Notes under the pieces: model-generated
What the model was told of the DNA's origin: nothing
Databases searched by the model: none
What the model saw: only the letters and a program-made list of their open reading frames with translations
Assembly (NCBI GenBank): GCA_030141605.1
Contig: JAQGDQ010000075.1
Span: 310,001 to 374,000, forward strand
Direction of reading: 5' to 3'
DNA: 64,000 bases
From: Tubiluchus corallicola
Lineage: Eukaryota; Priapulida; Priapulimorpha; Priapulimorphida; Tubiluchidae
Shown here: positions 56,461 through 64,000 of the stretch, piece after piece
Numbering within the stretch: the first letter of the stretch is position 1
Layout: every line of letters begins with the position of its first letter
Position numbers and translations under genes: made by a program

Positions 56461-58429
56461 CCCCAAAATAACAAGAACAAGAACAAGAAAAAGAAGAAGA
56501 AGAAGAATAGCAACATTAACAACATCTAGAAGAGTAGCGACCAAAAAGAAAAAAGCTAAGTAGAAAGAAAAAAATAAAAAATAATGGAAAAAGAGTAGCT
56601 CATGGAAGACGGAACGGAATAAGGAAATTGGAAGAAAGAAGAAGAGAATAGGAAGAAAGTTGAAGAAGGTGAGGGAAAAAAAGAAAGAAAACAGTTTTCT
56701 AGTAGTTACAATAATGCCGAAAAAGTGCAAACCTACACAAAGTGACGCTACAGAAAGTTTTGGTTACGATAATGTTTGTTTCTTGTATTTTTCTCTTATA
56801 TTGTAAAGACAACTTCTAGAAAAATTCAACTATCATCATAGGCGCTTTGCAGATTAAAACATCCAGTTTTTAACATTCCAGCTAAATAACACCTTATCAA
56901 AGTTGCGCAGTTCTAAAACTGATGCCTAATCGATCATTCTCTGACGGAAAACGATATAAATCTGGGTTACAATTTACTCAAGGAAAACAGGGACTTTTCA
57001 GGAATTTAAGACGTTCGCAGAACTGCTGACATTTTATAAGACGGTCCTAGAGCTGCTGACACTTGCAATTTTTGCACAAAAGGTCGTTTACCTGCGAAGC
57101 GAACAAGCGAAGGTGTCTGTATCAGAAATGTCACTTCCAATAGAAAATGCCTGCAGGTGAAATTACATTAGTAATGCTTTAGTCAGTTTCTATGTAGCCC
57201 TTTGGATGTTATTAACTTCGGCACATCTAAATAGTTACTCTTTCGTCTCTCCACTTTTTTGAAGTTATGAGTCTCTCAAGGTCATCAAGTAACTCCTATG
57301 TATCGTACAAAAGCTGGATTAAGAGTAAACTTTAATGATCTATTCTCAAGTTGAGTTTAAGTAGGCTTATTTTTTGGATCTAAATTCTAAAACAAGCTTA
57401 CTTTAATAATTCATGGAGCCAAGCTTACAGAAAAAGTCTTTTAGAATCGTCAAGGTAAGAAGTGGCATTTCAGAAATAAAAACGCTATTCAAAATTTGAT
57501 GACAATTCCAATAGAAAGCACTTCTAAAGAGCTTAGCAGGTGCTCAACGTCAAGAAAGGAAAACCATCATTATAAAATTTAATGGAGAATCAGAGGTGAT
57601 GATTGATGGGGTTATCGCATGAACACTAGCATGAGCAAGTGTACTGAGCATGCAGGGTTGAGCATTCTCTACCAGAATCTAATTCGAATTTAGTTTTCAA
57701 GAAATTTTTTCAGAAAATTTTCCAGCCATTAATAAAAAGCAGTCACACAAACGTTATGTATGTATTACCTGATTTTGTTCTGCACTAAAATACTAGTAAC
57801 TTGTTTAAAAATTGTGCACAGAAATCGCAGCTAAATTGCGCTGATTATATGCTGTTTCAAACGTTTTAATGATAAATAACTTATACAGGTGAAGTATTGA
57901 ATTATTCAAATCAATAATTTTTGGTTTGAATCGAATTCGAATTTAAAAACTGGTTCGAATCGTATTAGAACGTTAGATTTCGATTCGAACTTATAAACTC
58001 GAACGTCCGATGACCACCCCTATTAGTGACTTCATCAGTTTGTCAGAAGATTTGATTCATTGCTATTTAAACCAGAAATGTGAAATTAGACGTTGGTACA
58101 AAATAAATTCTATGATACCAATGATGTCACGGCCCGGGTATGTCAGCAGTTTAATTTCTACAAAATTTTGGCTTTTGGTGCCATGTGAGCGGTTTGTTTT
58201 CCGCGCAGTGATGCTTTGTGGTATCGCTGAATTGTTATAACACTTAAATTTTACCAGTTCAGGAACACTGAACTTTTTTAAACTGATCCTTGAAGTGCTC
58301 CGAATAATTTAAATTTGGCATGACTTCAGAAAATCTTCATTTACTCAATGAAAATTCAATTTAGGCATAGTCCGTGTTTTCATAGGCTCTGCTAAGTTAG
58401 ACTTTCTGGCATAGTTTTTGGTCGAGGGT
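56461..58429. other. Spacer between inverted repeat blocks
   Basis: A GA/AAG-rich segment (56,470-56,695) and then AT-rich DNA. No open frame has recognisable content; the frame at 58,010-58,240 (plus) has no known motif. Confidence 0.5.
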
Positions 58430-59101
58430 CTCACAATACATTTCACGTTCATAATGGCGATTATGAAACCACTTTCGAAAAAAGCCTAAGGCTCTACCAA
58501 TTCGCAAAGGAATATATAAAAATATACTAGAATAAATTCTGCATCTATCGAGTGAATCGGTGTTTTGATACGCCATTTTGAATTTAGATAAGGAGAGAGA
58601 AGAAAGACAAAAAGACGGAGAAAGAGAAAAAGCGAGAGAAGGGAGAGCGCAGAGCAAACGAATTGACCACGACGACAAAAGAGTGGGAAAACAGAAACAG
58701 CACTCTGTCCTGAGACAGAGTATGCGTGGGCGTGTGTGTGTGTGTGTGTGTGTGCGTGCGTGTTTGTGCGTGCATGCGTAAGAAAAAAGACCCGATTAGT
58801 GTTAAAAATGCGAAATTTGTAATTTTCGATAAAAGCCTTAACTCTCTGACAGTTCACAATGGATCGTCATAAAATTTATGGAAATATACTAGATCAAATC
58901 CCGCTTTGACTGAGGTCGTCGGACTTTTGATCTAAATTCTAGATGACAGAATAACATCATACCAAGAAAGGGTAAGGTTTCACCTATTCGCAATATCGTA
59001 ATGAAACTCCACTGGAATATTAAAAAAAAAACAAATTCTGCATCGATTGACAGAGTGGGATTTTCGATTTGTGTCTTAAATTCAAGATGGTGGCATTGAC
59101 G
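58430..59101 (-). repeat. Inverted block of the 140-bp repeat family
   Basis: AATTCTGCATCGATTGACAG (59,033-59,052) and AATTCAAGATGGTGGCATTG (59,079 on) are the reverse complements of the forward unit. Further diverged units lie at about 58,430-58,585 and 58,860-58,960, separated by a (TG)n tract at 58,727-58,775. Confidence 0.8.
58727..58775. repeat. (TG)n microsatellite
   Basis: GTGTGTGTG run with GCGTG variants. Confidence 0.93.
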
Positions 59102-60020
59102 TGGCTTATTTCGAGTCGAACTTGCTTATAATCTTTCACACTAGCCAACTACAGTATCGAACTACGACGTTTGGAACGCAAAAAAACAATTGAAATAACT
59201 ACATTTGTTTGACACGGTAATTTTTTATATTAACGTTGGTGACATCGCGTTGTTCCAACATATTAATAATCTATAAAAAACAAGCTACCATATTGTTTTG
59301 TGAAAGGAAAGTTATATAATACGAAATGTCTTTTGTGGCTAAGAAGCAGTAGCTTTTGCATTTTTTTATTTGCAGAAATACACGTGTATTGCTTTAAGTA
59401 ACTTTCTTACTTGTTTTTTATCGAGACGTCATGCACTCGCTCATTTCTAGGTCTATTCATGCACGAAATACTGAACGTAACACTCTTGCTTGATTAGTAA
59501 TACTTACTTGGTCAGCTAATCATTCAAAAACACATTATTGTTTATACAACTTTCAATAAGTTTACTACATAAACATGATCTGAAAAGCTACCTCGTTTAG
59601 CTGGAAATATCACATCAAAATCAGAATTCACCGCAATAATCCTCTCCCAGTTATTCTCTGTGAAACTACACTCGTCAGTGTTGCGAAGTTTATGCACTAC
59701 CTGAGCTACCTGCGCTTATCACTACCGGTATGTGTGACAGTTGGAGGAGCAAACAGAGAGCATTAACTCGCATGGAATCAGTATAAAAGGTGACCGGTGA
59801 TATTTATCCACCGGCTCCTAACAACGTGTTTAATGTAGCATCAGTAAATATGGCAGTGATAAAGCTTGACAGTAGCAGCAGCTAGCCAGGTGGTCTAGCT
59901 GGCACTGTTCACGAAAGCTAGCCCAGTAGGGTTTCTTGTAAATTGCCAAAAACAGGCTGATAACAGACAGACGTTCAAAAATGAATTACGTATTTTTAAC
60001 ACTAATCAGGTCTTTTTCTC

Positions 60021-60182
60021 GCGCACGCACACACTCACACACACGCACCATTACCCGTACACACCCGCACACACCCACAACCAACCACACAAACCACCCA
60101 CCCACACACACACACACACACCCGCACACCCGCACGCACGCACACACACACACACACAACACACGCACACACACACACACAC
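60021..60182. repeat. (CA)n-rich microsatellite with CCCA/CGCA variants
   Basis: About 160 bp of ACAC with CGCAC, CCAC and AACC interruptions. Open frames across it (Thr-His or Cys-Val runs) are artefacts. Confidence 0.95.
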
Positions 60183-60189
60183 TTTTGCC

Positions 60190-61508
60190 TTCTTTCTTGG
60201 TCTCTCTCTCTCGAATCTCACTCGAATTTCACTTTCTTTATCTTTTTCCCCTTTTCTCTTTCGCTCTTCCCTACTAATTATATTGATGTTACATACGGCT
60301 ACTACATCTTTACTCTTAATAGTTTCACACATTTTTTCTTTCCCGCGCGAACGTTGCGACTTTTTACTTCACACGTTAAATTCATTTTCCCACATACTAA
60401 CATTTTTAACAGCAAAAGCTACGGACAGCAATATATCCAAATGGAATCATTAAAAATACTGAGCAAATAAACGAGGCAAGCCTTACATTGAAATGCAAAT
60501 GCATTGTAAACGTAAGTAACACAGACGAACGTTTTTGTTAAATTGGTGTTGAGAAAAGTTTGAAAGAAGCTGCGCATAAGCGATGCAATATCATATTGTT
60601 AGTTTTTGCTTTCTAAGACAATTAATCATTGTACTTATATTATGAATTTGTCTTGAGCTGCGTTAACAATATCTAGCTACTGGCGGTTTACAATAACCAA
60701 AGCTTACAAGAACGGGGTCAAAGGAAATGCCATGTAGGCCATGGCGAAATGTTAGAAACTTTTTAGCAATACTAGACTTGTCAGAAAACGATTTTAAAAT
60801 TGCGGTTATTTAATGTAGTAGCGCGCTTGGTCTGTTCACAGGTAGGGAAAAACTGCATTCCCATACCAAAGCAACAGTGCTGGGACAATTTTTGCAGTGA
60901 AGCTGTTGCCAAAGGTAGCCAGAAGTTAACTTAATTTAAATTATAACAAACATTTACAAAGATTTCCGTTACTAGCTTCTTGGGTAAAAAGCCTGGTTGA
61001 ATTTTCTTTAGCTGTGAAAATTTGACGCCTGTTTAAGGCTTTGGTTGATGCCGCCTTGTTTTGCTTTAAGTTAGGCAGGAGAATTACTATATAGCAGCAA
61101 CTTGCTGGAGAGTGTTCACACAAGAAGCGGCTACGACAAAGAAAAATAACTCAGGTTATGTTGTGAAAGAAATTGTTTTTATAGACTTTCTTATATGTGA
61201 AGTAGACCACTATCAAGGTTTGTGGAGGTTACTCGGTTATTGGGGGTTGCAAGTGCTAACTCAGCTTTAGAAGTGGTTGTAATGTAAAAAGAGGGTGAAC
61301 CTGTAATTCCCATTTAAAACAAGTCGCGCGCAATTCAAATACTGTAAACTTATGAAAATCGTTACAGCTCTAAATTCCGAAAAATTCGAAATTAGTCACG
61401 ATTACTCCCAGGCATTCGTCTCCTCGAGTAGCGTGATACTGCAATAATTGTATAACCCCTTTATTGAAATCTTATTTGACGAGACAAGAGTGAAAAGGCA
61501 AAGCAAAC
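60190..61508. other. No gene seen
   Basis: AT-rich DNA. The promoter of the small gene starting at 61,509 should lie at its right end, but no element was identified. Confidence 0.45.
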
Positions 61509-62026
61509 ATGAAGAGGTGAGACGAAACGGCGGCTCTCGACGTGTAAGCCGCTATAAGTTGGTGATAAAACCCACTTTACGATGATTACATGTTTAGCAA
61601 CAGTTAACGGAAGCTGCTGTGGCTGATCGTTTTAACTCGGAAGTGTTAAAGTCGTGTTGAAAAAATTCTGCTCCTGTCAGGCAGGGTGTTGTTCGAAATC
61701 CAACTTATCCTAGCAGAGGATTTGGCGAAAGTTCAGATCCGTATGTGTAAATTAATACTAGGACGAAACTTTATTGATTATGACAGCGGTGTGTAAGCAC
61801 TTAAAGCTTTAGACTAAAATCTTTAAAAAACCGAAAAACAGAATTAGTGTTAAATTTTCCAAGTAAGATTCAGAGGTACATAGTTGTATCGTTGCCTGCC
61901 ATTTCAAACAAGTACGCAATTAAAGAAAATATCAATCCATCTCTGAAGAATTTTTATAGAACTAATCCCAACATTTATCCTGGTATTCTAAATGTCTCAG
62001 AGGACCTCGACGATTTCAGCGTTTGA
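61509..62026 (+). CDS. Three-exon gene for a 93-residue protein
   Basis: Exons 61509-61516 (ATG AAG AG), 61681-61740 and 61813-62026. Introns of 164 and 72 nt show AAGAG|GTGAGA with TTCTGCTCCTGTCAG, and GATCC|GTATGT with AAAGCTTTAG; phases agree. An in-frame TGA upstream and A at -3 support the ATG. The product reads MKRQGVVRNPTYPSRGFGES, a Lys-rich middle (LKSLKNRKTELVLNF), SLPAISNKYAIKENINPSLK, then NFYRTNPNIYPGILN and the acidic end VSEDLDDFSV. It has no signal, membrane segment or recognised domain. It is convergent with the glycosyltransferase gene. An AATAAA lies near 62,269. The three-codon first exon is the weakest point. Confidence 0.55.
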
Positions 62027-62772
62027 AGAGTATTGCTGTTTGCTGGGAGGCAATTTTTAACACATTAATGATAAGAACTTAATACGATGTCAAGCAGATA
62101 TTTAACATTTAGAACGGTGTTTCATTTGCAGTTTTACTTTTGTAATTAAACGAACATTTCTTAAATAAGTACGATTCGAAACAGTTAGATTTGCACTTAC
62201 GCTATGGTAATATTATGTGTAATTATTTTGTTCTTGTTATTTCAGCCTGATCATTGCTGCAAAATCCGAAATAAACCATTTTGATTCAGCAAAAACTTCC
62301 ATAGTTATAAATGTCCACTAAATGGTAGTAACAAGAACTCTAGCAAATAAGACACAAAACGTTTTTTTAATATTTTATTATTTTCAAAATGCAGCCAATT
62401 TAATACATGTAAACTCACTCTATTTAGTCTGAGAGCAAATAAAAGTTATACTTTTGTTTGTGAATTTATTTCAAATACGTTTACCATCAGCAGTAATATC
62501 AGCAGCGAAGAAACCGAAATGATAACAACAGTGTTAGTTGTATACGCTTATTTAAATTTTAAATCTTCACATTTTAATTTTTTGTCGGCTGAAGATTTAT
62601 TGAAATGGTACAGGTCGAGATATTTTTCTCGACGGTTTCATACGAGTGTTGTATAATTACCTACGTTTCACACGTGAAATAAATAAATCAAATAAATAGT
62701 TATGTTATTCAGTTTTTGTCACACGAATGTATGAAGTTTCATGCTTAAATGAAAGATTGCTTTCATCCTTCA

Positions 62773-63870
62773 CTAACTATTCACTATCTCTGCATCCCAG
62801 TTGAGTTTTTTCGGTTTTTTTGGAAAGACGATGTAAGCATCGCTCCATGTATCTAGAAGTTTACTATATATACATTTTCCACCTTTATTGTCTTTCTTAC
62901 GCGTGTGCAGCCCTGGCTCAAACATGTGACAAATTAATGTTTCATTTTCACTGCAAATGTTATTGTAAAGCGTGTAGATGTGGTTCTCATTGAAATAATA
63001 ACCTGTATATGTCTCCTGCGCAACAGTTTTTCCACGCTGAAGTCTTTTAGTCCACATATTTAGCAGCAGATCTTTTTCGCCTGGAATATACGGGACGAAG
63101 GAGGAATCTTTCAATTTTTCAAACACCCAATGAAGAAATTTCGACCACACATGTGGCATGGGAGCTAAACCCCACGGTCCGATAAGTGGGTTTAAGTAAA
63201 CCGTGTCATTGCATTCTGCACACAGTGGGTTTCTGTACTGTCTACGACCTCCAACATTTCTTCCGACGTTCCGTCCGGTGGTTAATGTTTCAGCGCCCAC
63301 GTCAGCGTCATCCTTGTAGAAGAGCAGGGCGGCTTTTACCCACTTGTAGTAGTACCTAGAAAGTACCATGTCATCTTCTATTATAATACCGTACCATCCT
63401 GGTTTTTCTGAAGGCACCCAACAAGTAAACCACTGCATATGAATCCCTTTATTGCTAACACTAACAAGAACTTCCTTTTCGCCGTAAGGCCACTCGAACG
63501 CATTAGCAATCGAAAGAGTTTCCTTGGAAATGTGTGGATTTCTGTCTATGCAAATCTTTAATCGTACGTCATCACCATCATACTCTGCGGCGGCCAGAGA
63601 ATTTAGCAACCTCCTCAAGGACCAATGTCTATTCATTGTCAGTACTGCAATCTCCAGTTGGAAGGGATCGTCTTGCATAACGACGCCTGGACCAGGTGAC
63701 GAGACAGAAGACGCTTCTGGTCCTGCGTGCATTGAAGTTGGTTGGACCAAGCTACCACGATTACTCTTCTGGCGTTTTTTCTCCATCTGATCTCGCCTTG
63801 AAAAAATTGCCATGGTAAAGATCAACACGCATAGAACCACGGTGCGTTTCACATGTATACGTTTCATCAT
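62773..63870 (-). CDS. Type II membrane glycosyltransferase-like protein, 365 aa
   Basis: Intronless. A short basic cytosolic tail (MMKRIHVKRT) is followed by a signal-anchor at residues 11-24 (VVLCVLIFTMAIF), then a Lys/Ser/Pro-rich stem to about residue 68. A GT-A-type catalytic domain starts LEIAVLTMNR (72-81), a nucleotide-sugar-binding strand. The acidic motif IIIEDDMVLS (EDD at 165-167) fits the metal-binding DXD site of such enzymes. Later features are CxEC near 217-220 and GPWGLAPMPHVW at 231-242. Sequons occur at NDT (221) and NET (about 318). This suggests a Golgi-resident glycosyltransferase. Donor and acceptor sugars cannot be told; I do not place it in a named CAZy family. Length and topology are typical. 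Confidence 0.8.
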   Translation of the reverse strand: MMKRIHVKRTVVLCVLIFTMAIFSRRDQMEKKRQKSNRGSLVQPTSMHAGPEASSVSSPGPGVVMQDDPFQLEIAVLTMNRHWSLRRLLNSLAAAEYDGDDVRLKICIDRNPHISKETLSIANAFEWPYGEKEVLVSVSNKGIHMQWFTCWVPSEKPGWYGIIIEDDMVLSRYYYKWVKAALLFYKDDADVGAETLTTGRNVGRNVGGRRQYRNPLCAECNDTVYLNPLIGPWGLAPMPHVWSKFLHWVFEKLKDSSFVPYIPGEKDLLLNMWTKRLQRGKTVAQETYTGYYFNENHIYTLYNNICSENETLICHMFEPGLHTRKKDNKGGKCIYSKLLDTWSDAYIVFPKKPKKLNWDAEIVNS

Positions 63871-64000
63871 GGTACCAGTTTAACACACAGTTCTTAAGCA
63901 AGGACATTCAGAAAATTATTTGTCACAATACGTCATGTGTTCACATTACTTAGTTATTACTGACTTCGTAGAAGTTGTAAGTATAAATTACTAAAATTGA
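63871..64000. other. Upstream of the glycosyltransferase gene
   Basis: AT-rich, no clear TATA box at the usual distance. A 5' non-coding exon outside the window is possible. Confidence 0.3.

Noticed and set aside
59981-60332. Thr-His and Cys-Val repeat frames on both strands
   Set aside because: Translation of a CA microsatellite.
61681-61745. GESSDPYV read as the calcium loop of a C2 domain
   Set aside because: The donor CC|GTATGT removes the YV, and the flanking sequence does not form C2 strands.

Overview
The window is metazoan nuclear DNA, very probably from an invertebrate. It is AT-rich and carries GT-AG introns from 19 nt to over 13 kb, many remnants of non-LTR retrotransposons, small DNA transposons and much simple-sequence DNA. 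There are no operons, Shine-Dalgarno sites or CRISPR arrays. I cannot name the species. Most long open frames are chance or repeat-derived, and the real genes are mostly split into exons too short to show as open frames.

Layout. 1-11,100: gene-poor, with the end of a pogo/Tigger-like element at the left edge, a nested old LINE (2.9-4.6 kb), two tRNA-like segments near 5 kb, a 20-bp minisatellite at 10.3 kb and a few unassigned exon-like frames. 11,100-16,520: a nearly complete but decayed LINE (ORF1 with zinc knuckles, then endonuclease and reverse transcriptase). A 971-bp pogo-like element is inserted cleanly into the RT reading frame. 16,548-16,833: GACA and GA microsatellites. 17,880-18,860: decayed, unrecognised coding-like DNA.

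18,900-52,102 (minus strand): one large gene that I assembled from splice sites, reading-frame phase and domain homology. It has a start exon, a 1.8-kb exon for a long low-complexity region, six exons forming an RGS3-type C2 domain, a PDZ-end exon, then six exons forming a Dbl-homology (RhoGEF) domain and a following segment that may begin a PH domain. Its introns hold the LINE, MITE, minisatellite and microsatellite DNA seen between 19 and 49 kb. The product is probably an activator of Rho-family GTPases brought to membranes or partners by C2 and PDZ modules. The 3' end and the first half of the PDZ domain were not found.

54,146-55,653 (plus): a small three-exon gene for a 139-residue protein, apparently containing a 19-nt intron. 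55,903-59,101: roughly 140-bp repeats in two inverted blocks. 61,509-62,026 (plus): a second small three-exon gene (93 residues). 62,773-63,870 (minus): an intronless gene for a type II membrane glycosyltransferase-like protein, convergent with the previous gene. The two small genes have no recognised function, and I see no functional link between the genes.
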